NCBI GenBank assembly: GCA_030737875.1
Contig: CM060922.1
Span: 302,985,456-303,049,455, forward strand
Direction of reading: 5' to 3'
From: Allium sativum
Taxonomy: Eukaryota > Streptophyta > Magnoliopsida > Asparagales > Amaryllidaceae
DNA: 64,000 nt
A model generated the notes under the pieces. That model searched no databases, was not told the DNA's origin, and saw nothing but the letters and a program-made list of their open reading frames with translations. This document shows, one piece after another, positions 23,320 through 35,375 of this stretch; within the stretch, counting starts at the first letter, position 1; every line of letters starts with the position of its first letter. The translations under genes and the position numbers were made by a program.

Positions 23320-25842
23320 TGTGACAGCCCGCCCCGCATTAACCGACATTTTCTCCGAGAGTGCGCTGTACACATGTCCGCTAGCACGGGACGGTCGTCA
23401 AAAAAAGGAAAGAAGATGAAAGAACCAACAATGAACCTGTAGAATGTCTCACAGCGCATGGGATAAAATATAATAACAACATACTTGACATAAAACAGGC
23501 GAGACAGTGCATAAGCTGAAACTAAAACTAAACATCATAGCAGCGGAAATCCAAATACAGCTTATGTTTCATGACCATCATTATTACAACTTTAAACTGT
23601 CTCTAAAGCAAAAGAAAACAAAAGAAGGAGGTACACTACTAATGCCCAAGCAGTGACCTTCAACAACACAGGGAGAATATCTATATATCATACGTGGAAG
23701 CCTCTTGCTCGTCTCCGGTACAGCTACTCGTGCATACCACCTTACCTGTCTCTAGTCTGCTCGTTTAGGAGCACCCAAAGTAATAAGAAGAGACATAAAA
23801 CTCTGGGTCAGACAAAAGTCTGGTATGAGCGATAAGCAGCAAAACAAAACAATAACAGGTATAATCCAATCATACCTGAACTTGGACCTGCAACCAAAGA
23901 GTTAGCACAATATACCGCTCAATACTCTAAGGTGCCACTAACAAATGGTGTAAAGAATACGGGGGTGGGGTGTACATGTCATAGTGATGGCAAACAATCA
24001 AGCATAGCAACTATCCTCACATCTCTCGCTCGGTGCGTAAAGCATACGATATCTACTACTTTGGTCACCTAATCTTTGGGTCATGACGGTGTCCAACCCC
24101 GTATAACTATCACTACAAGCCCCTAATCCATCTCCCAGTGGTGAACCAAAATTATAGGTATCGATAAACCCTTTGCACACGTCCCGCAGCAAAGCCCAAC
24201 TCATGAAGTTGACTCATTGGTTCCCAACTGGATCCTGAGTACAAACTTCCCACTTGGACTACCTTTGCATCTCGGGTTTTAGTCTTCTCCTCCGGATCGG
24301 TTCAGCCCTTCCATCGATCTTCAATTCGCACTCAACATCTCAGTTCGTGACAAACTCCTTCGGGTCGGATCGGGTCGTGCTCCTTCCATCAGATCGGTCT
24401 TGGTCATCCCATCGGATTGTGGTCTCCGTTCGTGGTGCAAGCAGCTTGAGTCTTCCTCTCCACTCCGGGTCGGAAACACATAAGTGGTTCGGGTCTGAAG
24501 TATTCTGGCGGATCGGGTTGTGATGCCCTCCACTAGTTCCACCATCCTCCTCGAGTCGGGTCATGGTTACCCAACAGGGTCGGATCAGGTCGTGATGAGT
24601 TCCTCTGATCCTGTCCTCCTTCCCAAGTGCTTCGGGTCGGGTCCACATCTCCAAGCGGTTCGGATCGGGGAAAGCACTCTGGTTTGCGATCTTCCATGGC
24701 CATCAGTTCACGAGCTTCCAGGCGGTTCGGATCGGGCTCCATCACCACAAGCAGGACGGTTCGGAGAAGATACTCCACGATCGGGTTGGTTCGGGTAGGG
24801 GCGATCCGATCCGGTCCCTGCATATTTTCCTGCAACTTCTTCCAGCGACTGTTTACGCCATCCGACGGCATTTTCGACCAATCTAACACTTCTAGACAAC
24901 CACAAAGCATACTTTACAGTCATATCAACATGTATAATCATCCACAAACAGCAAAACAACAATCATAGCATGTAAAATGGATCAAACATACCCAAAATCC
25001 CATATTTTCCCCTAAGCATGTTTAAGCAAAACTAATGATACGATTTGTAAAACTTAACCAAATCAAACCAAATTTCCAACAGAGGTCTAAAACATTATTT
25101 TCGAATTTATAAATATTTTTCCAAAATTTTATCATGTCTAATTTCGTTAATCTTCACTAATTACCCTTAATCAACCGTAATTAGTGCAAAACTATGCAAA
25201 TCACTCACCTTTGCCACAAATAAAACTCAAATCTGAAATGAATCTCTGTTTGGCACGAATACTGATGTCTAACAGCAGCTCTAGCTCTGAAATGGTGTTA
25301 TTTCTCCTTGATTTGATGTAGTTTAAGCCAAAACTTGATTAAGAAGTGATTATAGGTGTTTTTAGATGTTGGAGGCCATTGTTAGGTTGAAGAGAGTGTT
25401 TGTGGTGGCTGGAAAATGAGTGAAAAACCGAAATTCTAACCCTAGCATCCCTTAAATACCTCTAATCCCGAAATCCCCCAATGGGCCTAGCAGCTAATCA
25501 CCCGGTTAAGCCCAATTAGCTGTTTTTCACCTTCTGAACCTTAATTCAGCCATATCTCCCAAACGGTAAGTCCGTTTGGCTAATGTGACCACTCTACGGA
25601 ATTGTAAACCATCATCCAAATCCAATGGAAATGGTTTAAGTTCAAAATTCCTTACCAGTCAAAAGTTATGGACGAAACAAGATCAGCTAGGGGCAAAATG
25701 GTCATTTAAAAATTGGCAAAAATCATGAACATGGGAAATGACCCTAATAGTCGTCCCCCAAAGTTACATGACCATACGACCTTCTATGATGATGAGATAA
25801 ATATTCTACGATCCTCTGACGCATAGAGTGCGGGTCGTTACA
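23320..25842 (-). repeat. 3' LTR of element C
   Basis: In element orientation this is the 3' LTR. Its middle (24260-24810) is a G+C-rich array of ggttcggatcggg-type words. Near its right end on the plus strand are TGGGCC (25482-25487), TTAAATA (about 25452, TATA-like on the minus strand) and CTAACCCTAG (about 25437), which together look like a minus-strand promoter. Open frames inside the array are artefacts of low complexity. Confidence 0.93.
24260..24810. repeat. GGTTCGGATCGGG-type degenerate array in LTR C
   Basis: Words such as ttcggatcggg, cgggtcgg and atcgggtcgtg recur about 25-30 times. The same array is in the other LTR (about 30360-30910). The copies differ by a small unit gain: the other LTR has an extra atcgg near 30568. 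Its strand polarity is opposite to the GACCCGACC array of solo LTR A. Confidence 0.75.
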
Positions 25843-25857
25843 CTCTTCCCCCCTTAA
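25843..25857 (-). promoter_or_regulatory. Polypurine tract of element C
   Basis: On the minus strand CTTAAGGGGGGAAGAG ends directly at the 3' LTR. It is the plus-strand primer site used in reverse transcription. Confidence 0.85.
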
Positions 25858-26012
25858 GAAATTTCGCCCCCGAAATTCCGTAACTAAGAACAAACAATGG
25901 ATCCCGCATGCCTACCAGCCATACACAACAATCAAACATGCAAAACAAACAGAACCAATTCTATCCTAGCATACGGTTTACTAACAAGGGAAGAATCATC
26001 ACCGCTAAAATC

Positions 26013-26302
26013 TTACCAGGCAAAGAGCTTCGGATATGACTTTCTTATGTCAATCTCTACTTCCCAAGTATAGTCGTTCTCTCGCCATCGATTCTCATCT
26101 ATACCCTAGAGGTGATTTCCAATAGGTTAGGATCGTCCCTCTGACTGGAACCGATCCACTCAATCCAGATCGATCTAATCGTCAAGCTTACTAGCGTTTC
26201 TGAATCCAATTCGCACTTAGGTCTGAAGTCATCTCCCGTGATATACTCTAGTTGCTTGCATTCCAGAAACATAGCCTCTAAACTGGCATGTCTCCTACCC
26301 AA
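26013..26302 (-). pseudogene. Last part of element C pol (chromodomain end)
   Basis: The minus strand reads YTWEVEIDIRKSYPKLFAW and stops at 26013-26015. The pattern TWE.E..(I/M)R..YP.LF is the common end of chromovirus polyproteins. Upstream sequence to 26302 is open but too changed to assign with certainty. No integrase core precedes it. Confidence 0.65.
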
Positions 26303-27480
26303 TGCATCAGCTATCGCACCCAGTCCGGTACTATGGCATCCGTCTATACTGTCACCTTCTTAGGTAATCCAACCCTATACGCCAAATTTCCAACTACATT
26401 CCAAATGTCCTTTCAAGTCCAACTTGAGTCCTTCCTACATTCGTACTGCACGTCCAACGTACATTCACCTCCTAGAGGCAAATTAGACCCATCCAATGAA
26501 CCTAGGTACTCCACTTATACTCGTTCTTCACGTCCAACGTACATTCACCTTCTAAAGGTGAACTAGACTAATCCAATGAATCTAGGTACTCTACCTTCGA
26601 GTCCAAGTCCAACTTGAAGCTCCTATATCTGTTGAATCTCCAAGGTCAACGGGCGCTCCACATTGCCCAACATACTTCAAGTCTAACGTAAAGTATCTTA
26701 CACCTACCATGATCAACGAACTTATACTATTTCCATTCAATAGGATCCTACAAGTGATACTCAAGAGAGGAAAGGTAGGAACAAACACAACAACCATAGC
26801 ATCCATCAAACAAATCCTATCTATCACTGCTAAAGCCATGAATACGTCGATACTTGTATGTCTGGTCCAACCAACATCAATAACTAATGGAAGCCCTGCC
26901 TCCAAACGGACTACCATACGTCCAACGAACGTTTATCCTCCAAGGATAACTAGATCACGTCCAACGGATCCAAAGTAAGTGGGCGTCCCCAGATACCCCT
27001 GCTTTTAGTCCGCCTGAAACACTTGAGTCCCACCCAAGTCTATCCATTATCTTGCTGCCCTCCCGAGTCCAACTCGAGCCAATCCAACTCCTTGCAGCCT
27101 TCTCGAGTCCAACTCGAGTCAATCTGTTACCCATAAACTCAGACCCAGTCTTGGGTATCCATTACCTATAAACCCTAGTCCAACGTGAGTCGTCTCCCTA
27201 TTTGTTGCCGCTCCAAGATCAACGAACACCTATTTTCTTTTACGAGTTCAAGTCAAACTTGAATCGTCCTAACCTTCATTGCATCTTTCATGATCAGCAA
27301 ACACATCCTATTTTTTTTCAAAAAGTACATCAACATAGGGTCCTAAACAATCCATTACTTTGTATCTTTCTCAAGTCCCACTTGAGTCATCTCATAACCC
27401 TATCGAGTCTAACTCGGGGCAGTCCATACCATCGAATAGTCTTATCCTGTCACAGCTGCCCATTACTCCTCGAGTAAACC
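26303..27480. repeat. Non-coding hairpin array replacing pol in element C
   Basis: About a dozen short hairpins with a conserved CCA-type triloop and different but paired arms are spread over this block. Examples are arms TCAAGT/ACTTGA (26413-26427), TTATCCT/AGGATAA (26933-26949), CTCGAGT/ACTCGAG (27102-27118) and TTCAAGT/ACTTGAA (27247-27263). Short direct repeats such as cgtccaacgtacattcacc (about 26451 and 26531) link them. No RT, RNase H or integrase motif was found here in either strand. Confidence 0.7.
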
Positions 27481-27489
27481 AAGATATCA

Positions 27490-27780
27490 TCCAATGAAAA
27501 TCACAACAACTACTTATCTCTCATGCAAACCATCCTAGTCGACTTCGACATTCCCCGAGTACAAGCCCCAAAGGCCTAAACCAATATCAGACAAGCACCC
27601 AAGGAAATATCTCTCTCGAGTTCAGATAATCTACGTGAGTTGATATGAGAAAAACATCCAAACACTCAAGCATCCATAACTAACTCTGGCTATCCTTGCC
27701 AATCTTGCTTGAGACTACCATCGATCGCATGGCCAAGTCCTGACCAAACTAATGTACATCCAATGTACATTTGCTTCTCT
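27490..27780. repeat. Block in element C resembling the interior of solo LTR A
   Basis: The plus strand here matches 6740-7010 of solo LTR A. Both have atctc(t)catg(c/t)aaaccatcctag or aatcga, then acaagccccaaaggccta, caatatcagacaagca-like text and gactctggctatc..gccaatc. The match is colinear and in the same orientation but diverged. In A the block lies inside an LTR, in C it lies in the interior, so C looks chimeric. Confidence 0.65.
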
Positions 27781-27829
27781 AACTCTCGTTATCATCTTCA
27801 TCATAAGGTAGGCGATCCAATACCACCTT

Positions 27830-28145
27830 TGGTCTATCATCCATTATAATGGTCGTCAAGGACTCTTCACAATCTATTATCACTCTATAACTTTGGAGTC
27901 AATCGGCCCCCAAAATCAAGCTAGACCTAGTAAAGCTCAAAATAAAGCAATCACAACAAACATACATCCATGACTCGATAAGACCAAATTACGACAAATC
28001 CTACAAAGGCTAGTCAAACCACCTATCGGGTTTGTCACTACTAAAGGTCTATCGACTACCTCGGGTTCCAATTCCAACCTATCTACCAGGTCACTGGGTA
28101 TGAAGGAATGGAAAGTCCCGATATCAAACAAACTCGAACGGAAAC
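27830..28145 (-). pseudogene. Protease remnant of element C
   Basis: The minus strand reads SLFDIGTFHSFIPSDLVDRL (about 28135-28080), VVDRPLVVTNPIGG, then a LILGADWL-like stretch near 27920. This matches the Gypsy aspartic protease. The catalytic D(T/S)G is DIG here and the following Ala is Thr. After about 27830 the similarity to pol is lost. Confidence 0.75.
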
Positions 28146-28146
28146 A

Positions 28147-29216
28147 TCTTAAATAGGAAGCATACCTCGAATAACGACACCCTTTTCCTTCTGTGCCGCA
28201 GTTGGGGCATTCGACGAAGAAGGAACAACGTTGATGGCATACGCTTTCACAATCTGCTTCTCCCTAAGAGGTTGTGGACAATCATTCTGGTGAGGTCCCG
28301 CTTGGCCACAATTAAAGCACTTCCTTTCCCCAGGCTTTTCCCGACAATCTCTGGCATAGTGACCTTTCTTGCCACAGCTAAAGCACTCGCCATCTTTCTT
28401 ATTTTTCTTATTCTGACCATCCATGGTTTGGTCTTGTTTCCTCTTATTCTGGGAATTATTCTTACCTCCACCGCCTGCTTGTGGCTTTGGCTCCTCTGCA
28501 GATGCAATAGCAACCTCAGTCTTTGGCTTAGAGTAAAGACTGTCTGACCTTAATGCCTTTCCTACAATCGATTCAAGCGTCTAATCGATGTGGTTTATAA
28601 GCCTTTCCCCCAAGTACCCGTCTAAACCAGTTATGAACTTCTCGTTCTTCTTCTTGGTGGTATCTATAAGAGATAATCCATATTTCGATAAAGTATCGAA
28701 CTCAGCAATATACTCCGAGACTGCCCTACCATTCTGCTTAAGCTCCAAGAACTTCCTAAACAATTATGACTTCTGAGCAGCTGGAATAAACTTATCACTG
28801 AAACGAGTTCTAAAATGATCCCAAGTGACTTGATCCTCTGGAGTAGCTGCCTTAATAGCATTCCACCAATTCATTGCCCGTCCTAGCAGCTAACAAGATG
28901 CTAGCCTTCTCTTCATCGCATCCTCGATACCCAAGTCTTCGAAGATACGTTCACAGCTATCCAACCAATCTTGGACATCCGTAGCCGATTCCGTTCCATG
29001 GAACGGCTTCCCACCAAGACTAGTATAATCCTTCTTCAGCTTGGCGAAATCGGCCTTAGGTGCCTGCACTACTGGACCACCACCATTACCAGCATTGGGA
29101 GTTGCCCTCTGCACACCCCTAAGCATCTATCTCATGAAGTTGGTGAACATCGCCCTCATATCAGGGTCATTCCCATTGTTAGCCCTTGGACCCGTGTTCC
29201 TCAAGTTTCGGCTCAT
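28147..29216 (-). pseudogene. gag of element C with two zinc knuckles
   Basis: From the ATG at 29216 the minus strand reads MSRNLRNTGPRANNGNDPD, then a stop at 29127-29129 and further stops near 28890 and 28580. The capsid region has YTSLGGKPFHGTESATDVQD and IFEDLGIEDAMKRRLA, then LFRKFLELKQNGRAVSEYIA. The nucleocapsid has CFSCGKKGHYARDC and CFNCGQAGPHQNDC; in the second the His is shifted by one residue. This closely resembles the gag of element D. Stops are few, so loss is fairly recent. Confidence 0.9.
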
Positions 29217-29404
29217 CGTTCAATTTGTAAAGAGAAAACGATTAACCATCTCTTCAGTGGTGCCAGTGCAGTGCGACTCCACCCTTAACTATACTAATAG
29301 TATATATATAGCTAGCTTTTGAAAACCAAAATATAACAAATGCGCGCTCTCATATACGTATACTATCTCTCCCTGATGTCTTCCCCTAGGTTAACTACGC
29401 AACC

Positions 29405-29419
29405 TAGGCTCTGATACCA
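29405..29419 (-). promoter_or_regulatory. Primer binding site of element C (initiator tRNA-Met type)
   Basis: On the minus strand TGGTATCAGAGCC begins two bases inside the 5' LTR (29422). It fixes the orientation of the element. Confidence 0.92.
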
Positions 29420-29421
29420 AG

Positions 29422-31948
29422 TGTGACGGCCCGCCCCGTATTAACCGACATTTTCTCCGAGAGTGCGCTGTACACATGTCCGCTAGCACGGGACGGTCGT
29501 CAAAGAAAGGAAAGAAGATGAAAGAACCAATAAGGAACCTGTAGAATGTCTCACAGCGCACGGGATAAAATATAATAACAACATACTTGACATAAAACAG
29601 GCGAGACAGTGCATAAGCTGAAACTAAAACTAAACATCATAGCAGCGGAAATCCAAATACAGATTATGTTCCATGACCATCATTATTACAACTTTAAACT
29701 ATCTCTAAAGAAAAAGAAAACAAAAGGAGGAGGTACACTACTAATGCCCAAGCAGTGACCTTCAACAACACAGGGAGAATATCTATATATCATACGTGGA
29801 AGCCTCCTCCTCGTCTCCAGTACAGCTACTCGTGCATACCACCTAACCTATCTCTAGTCTGCTAGTTTAGGAGCACCCAGAGTAATAAGAAGAGACATAA
29901 AACTCTGGGTCAGACAAAAGTCTGGTATGAGTGATAAGTAGCAAAACAAACCAATAACAGGTATAATCCAATCATACCTGAACCTGGACCTGCAACCAAA
30001 GAGTTAACACAATATACCGCTCAATACTCTAAGGTGCCACTAACACATGGTGTAAAGAATAGGGGGTAGGGGTGTACATGTCATAGTGATGGCAAACAAT
30101 CAAGCATAGCAACTATCCTCACATCTCTTGCTCAGTGCGTAAAGCATACGATATCTACTACTTTGGTCACCTAATCTTTGGGTCATGACGGAGTCCAACC
30201 CCGTATAACTATCACTACAAGCCCCTAATCCGTCTCCCAGTGGTGAACCAAAATTATAGATATCGATAACCCCTTTGTGCACGTCCCGCAGCAAAGCCCA
30301 ACTCATGAAATCGACTCGTTGGTTCCCAACTGGATCCTGAGTACAAACTTCCCACTTGGACTACCTTTGCATCTCGGGTTTTAGTCTTCTCCTCCTGATC
30401 GGTTCAGCCCTTCCATCGACCTTCAGTTCGCACTCAACATCTCAGTTCGTGACAAGCTCCTTCGGGTCGAATCGGGTCGTGCTCCTTCCATCGGATCGGT
30501 CTTGGTCATCCCATCGGATTGTGGTCTCCGTTCGTGGTGCAAGCAGCTTGAGTCTTCCTCTCCACTCCGGGTCGGATCGGAAACACATAAGTGGTTCGGG
30601 TCGGAAGTCTTCTGGCGGATCGGGTTGTGATGTCCTCCACTAGTTCCACCATCCTCCTTGGGTCGGGTCATGGTCACCCAACAGGGTCGGATCAAGTCGT
30701 GATGAGTTCCACCGATCCTGTCCTCCTTCCCAAGCGCTTCGGGTCGGGTCCACATCTCCAAGCAGTTCGGATCGGGGAAAGTACTCTGGTTTGCGATCTT
30801 CCATGGGCATCAAATCACGTGCTTCCAGGCGGTTCGGATCAGGCTCCATCACCACAAGCGGGTCAGTTCAGAGAAGATACTCCACGACTGGGTCGGTTCG
30901 GGTAGGGCGATCTGATCCGGTCCCTGCATATTTTCCTGCAACTTCTTCCAGCAACTGTTTACGCCATTCGACCGCGTTTTCGACCAATCTAACACTTCTG
31001 GACAACCACAAAGCATACTTTACAGTCATAGCAACATGTATAATCATCCACAAACAGCAAAACAACAATAATAGCATGTAAAATGGATCAAACATACCCA
31101 AAATCCCATATTTTCCCCTAAGCATGTTTAAGAAAAACTAATGATACGATTAGTAAAACTTAACCAAATCAAACCAAATTTCCAACAGAGGTCTAAAACT
31201 TTATTTTCGAATTTATAAATATTTTTTCCAAAATTTTATCATGTCTAATTTCGTTAATCTTCACTAATTACCCTTAATCAACCGTAATTAGTGCAAAACT
31301 GTGCAAATCACTCACCTTTGCCACAAATAAAACTCAGATCTGAAATGAATCTCTATTTGGCACGAATACTGATGTCTAACAGCAGCTCTAACTCTGAAAT
31401 GGTGCTATTTCTCCTTGATTTGATGTAGTTTAAGCCAAAACTTGATTAAGAAGTGATTAGAGGTGTTTTCAGATGTTGGAGACCATTGTTAGGTTGAAGA
31501 GAGTGTTTGTGGCGGCTGGAAAATGAGTGAAAAACCGAAATTCTAACCCTAGCAGCCCTTAAATACCTCTAATCTCGAAATCCCCCAATGGGCCTAGCAG
31601 CTAATCACCCGGTTAAGCCCAATTAGCTGTTTTCACCTTTTGAACCTTAATTCAGCCATATCTCCCAAACGGTAAGTCCGTTTGGCTAATGTGACCACTC
31701 TACGGAATTGTAAACCATCGTCTGAATCCAATGGAAGTGGTTTAAGGTCAAAATTCCTTACCAGTCAAAAGTTATGGACGAAACAAGATTAGCTAGGGGC
31801 AAAATGGTCATTTAAAAATTGGAAAAAATCATGAACATGGGAAATGACCCTAATAGTCGTCCCCCAAAGTTACATGACCATACGACCTTCTATGATGATG
31901 AAATAAATATTCTACGATCCTCTGACGCATAGAATGCGGGTCGTTACA
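29422..31948 (-). repeat. 5' LTR of element C
   Basis: It is 2527 bp long and pairs with 23320-25842. Differences over the first 270 bp are mostly transitions (about 11). The end reads GCGGGTCGTTACA, followed directly by the TSD gattg. Confidence 0.95.
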
Positions 31949-31953
31949 GATTG

Positions 31954-32229
31954 GATCTTAGGGAATGGATGCAACACTATCGTACCAAACACTCATATAG
32001 AAATATATGCATACTTAGGTTGTTTGCATACATCCTGCAGCACTTATTACACCTACATGCTAGGGTAGAGCTCACTTTAATGGGTCTGCAGATCATAATC
32101 AATGCGAGTAATGGATGCTTATGGATGTATTATAAATAACATGGGTGTACAAAATGGATGTTTTGTGCGAGTTGTATTTTTCGCCCTTAAACATATTTCG
32201 AAACGAAATCTATTTTAAAGGGGGGAGAA
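31954..32229 (+). other. 3' untranslated part of element B with polypurine tract
   Basis: This piece joins directly to 23314 when C is removed. It has no coding domain and ends in a purine tract AAAGGGGGGAGAA (32217-32229) that abuts the 3' LTR. Confidence 0.8.
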
Positions 32230-35200
32230 TGTAACATCCCGTAAAATTCATAAGTATAAATAATAAATTAATTAATTAAAAATAAGAAATTAAAACATAT
32301 GGCCAGAAAATGAGATTTTTTAGCTTTATGAATTTTCTACGAAATTCATTTATTTGGATTCGTGGTGAAATTATGAATCGTTTTCATATATAATATATTG
32401 AAAACGGTTAACGTATGAAGAAGTAATGAACAGTTGAATTTGGACAGTGTACGCAGAAAGTGTGTGTATATATAATTATGTGAATATTATATATTTCTCC
32501 AAATAAAAATTTAGAATAAAAAGAGGGAAATTCAAATTTGAAATTTGAGATAATATTTAGGGGACATCGTATATTAAATATGTGGAAAACAATGGAGCAA
32601 ATTAAGAACATTATAAATAAAATTAACAGCTCGGCAAACGAGCCAAATTGGGTGTTCCAGCCTGAAGGAGGTCGACCCCCCCTAAGGGGTGTCGACCGAC
32701 GGTCGACCGCTAGGGATCAACCCCCCGACAGCTGGAATAACCCAATGAGGCTATGTCATTAGGGTTTTCTAAGAGGATATGTTTATATGGATGGTTCGAA
32801 TTAATTTTTATAAATCCGACGGATCCTGCTCACACGAGCAAGTATAAATAACCCCTCAAACTCCACACCAGAAATTCTAATTATTCTAAACATATGCCTC
32901 CTTGCTGCTAAATTATATATAAAATTAAAGAGAAAAAGGGTAAGGGTTTCTTCTACTTCTCTACCTCCATTCTATATCTCTCTATTTCAATCTATCTAAG
33001 TTTAGGAGTTTGGAATTTAGCGTAAACAATATATATAAGAATCTAATTATATGTTTCTTATCTATATATTATTAGGAGATCAATTAGAGCTCGCTTGAAC
33101 GTTGAGAACTTTCGCAGTAAATTCTACCGCATCTCCACTTAAATTATGAGTGGGATCTAGTTTTGCTTAAAGGCATATTCATATTATTAATAGTTTGCCA
33201 TATGAATTGTTAGGCTTATAAAGAATTGGTTATGCGATAATATAACATGAAAAATTCCCAAATCTTCTAATTTGTAATCATGTAGGAAATTGTCTTGTTG
33301 AATTGTGGTTTTTGTATTGGATTAAAGGTAAATATGAGTGTTGTATTATTATTTATATTTCATGCAATTCACAGTTATTATCATATGATTTAAGCCTAAA
33401 AAGGTTTGGATTTGAATTGTTTCATAGTTAAATTAGGTTTGGATCCTAATTTGGGTGTAAACGCATTCATAAATTGGAATAAGTTAAATGTGAACATTTT
33501 TGGGTGTATAACACCACAAAAAGGATGGATTGGGTGAAATATAGATTGTAAACATACATGTGTGAATGTATGAAATACTATACTTTTAATTTAATATTGA
33601 AACCATCTCTACATGCCTAGGATACAAGTTATAATTGTTATGTACATATATGTTTTCCATTCACTGCTATTTGCTATATGTTCATTATGCCATCATGTTT
33701 ATGTTATAGCGGTAAGATATAGAAAAAACTAACTTGTATGCCTTAATTTGGATAAGTGACAATTGCCATCCCGTTAGAATGTTTCCCCATTTATACGAAT
33801 GTTACGTTAATTAGGCCCTATTATTATATTACTTATTTAAACGTAATTAACATTGTATTAGCGTAATAAATGCGATTTAGGTTAGAGTTTGAATTTGAAA
33901 TGTTCCCTTTACAAATACACATAAATATTTGTTTTCTTGTGCATGCATATTTGTAGAATGGCTTAAATATATATATAAATAAATGACACATAGACACGAG
34001 GTTAGTTGCCATTTGTGGTAGAAGCCTGCCCGGAACCGACCGACATATCCAGCAACCACAAGTAGGCCCAAGTAATTTGAGATATCTAGGTGCCATCGGC
34101 CATTCATAAACTTAGTACACTAGACACGAGCTTAAACCGACTTGTAGTAGAAGCCTACCTGGAACTGACCGGTATATCCATCATCTACAAGTATATTGTT
34201 TAATGTGAGAGGTTTAGTGTGTGTGTGTGTGTGTATAAGTCGATGTGTGAAAACAAATAGGCTTACTACGCCATAAGAAGGTCTTAAGTGGCAGACTCCC
34301 CTTTTTATCTAATTTGGGTCTTAAGTGGTTAGGACTAGGATCCCTCCGAAGGTTTATTCCTTGGAGAGGAACCCAATTCATAGGACCCACCCTTATTAGT
34401 ATTAAGGTAAGTCTTTGGGTCCTCCTTCTTTAAAAGTGATTAGGCATAAAAAAGGTTAACGGAGTAGGGTAGTTGACGGGGATGTCCACTTCCTCTAGAA
34501 GCTTGTAAGGGCTCAACCAGGGACAAATTGGTAATTGAAGGATATGTGGCCATTGCATGCTCACCAACAGTCTAAGGGAAGTCTTAAGAGATATAGGTGT
34601 CCTACCCGGTAATATCAGTTAAGTAGTAACGTTCGCAATACTACTTCTCATATTACAAATGAAAGAATAGACTTAAGAACGTTAACGTACTAGGATAGGG
34701 TTCTTAAAGGGTAGGGGTCCGCCTCAGGCTTATAAGAGATTGTAAGAATCTACCTTTAATAGGGCCATAAGTGACCAAGAATGCCACCTGGTTGGGTCTT
34801 TATCCTAAAAATATTAATGGGCGATTGACTTGGATATCCGCACCGTTGGTTAGAAATTTGGTGTTTGTTGTGTGCTGCACAAACATACCTTAACATATGT
34901 AACCTGTTAAAAATATAGGGTATGGACATTAAGTAATACTATATTTCAGTCACACAGAACTTTATGTTCTAACCCTCTCTCCTTAACATCCAAATAGATC
35001 AGTAGATGGGGTAAAGCCATGGATGAAGTCATGATTGAAGATGACAGAGAAGATGAAGTTATAATGATATTATTTGCAATTATTGCTTTGCATCTTTTAG
35101 AATCTTATGAAAATGAACTATTTGATGTACCTATTAAATAATTGTAACTATGACTACGTATTTCTGAGATTTATGAAGTAATGGTACATCTTATTTGAAT

Positions 35201-35370
35201 ATTATATTCTCTCTTTCCGCTGTGTGAGATTTCCATTTGAAATATATGTTTATTATTATCTGGTGCAAATGTAATCCTTAGAGGAACCAACGACCCATTT
35301 ACAATGGCTCTAAGTTTCGATGGGCCTTTTCTATGTAGAAATTTAGGTCCATTCCGGGCGGGTTGTTAAA
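32230..35370 (+). repeat. 3' LTR of element B
   Basis: It starts TGTAACATCCCG and ends GGTTGTTAAA, where the final CA has mutated to AA. It is colinear with 15597-18763. Its microsatellite (34218-34238) is GT-based, whereas the 5' LTR has AT. The TSD tttta follows. Confidence 0.93.
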
Positions 35371-35375
35371 TTTTA

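Larger units (their letters stand above)
23320..31948 (-). mobile_element. Gypsy element C, non-autonomous, nested in element B
   Basis: Two 2.5-kb LTRs (23320-25842 and 29422-31948) begin TGTGAC and end GTTACA on the plus strand. The perfect TSD gattg is at 23315-23319 and 31949-31953. The minus-strand orientation is shown by gag, the primer site beside 29422 and the purine tract beside 25842. The interior of only 3.6 kb holds gag, a protease remnant and the end of pol. RT, RNase H and the integrase core are missing, replaced by a non-coding block. LTR divergence is about 4% over the first 270 bp, so it is younger than its host B. Confidence 0.95.
15597..35370 (+). mobile_element. Gypsy element B (chromovirus-like) with 3.1-kb LTRs, interrupted by element C
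   Basis: Two related LTRs (15597-18763 and 32230-35370) flank gag-pol. A tRNA-Met type primer site follows the first LTR and a purine tract precedes the second. The flanks carry a perfect 5-bp TSD, tttta (15592-15596 and 35371-35375). Removing C and its TSD copy gives an element of about 11.1 kb. The LTRs differ by more than 10% by eye, so the insertion is fairly old. It sits 19 bp into the 5' LTR of element D. Confidence 0.93.

Noticed and set aside
24254..24968. Several overlapping open frames on both strands in LTR C (and 30356-31125 in its partner)
   Set aside because: They lie in the low-complexity GGATCGGG array of an LTR, exist in many frames at once and show no domain. The array, not selection, removes stops.
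26413..27416. CRISPR-like or other regularly spaced repeat array
   Set aside because: The repeats are short hairpins with irregular spacing inside a plant retrotransposon; there is no constant repeat with unique spacers and no cas gene.
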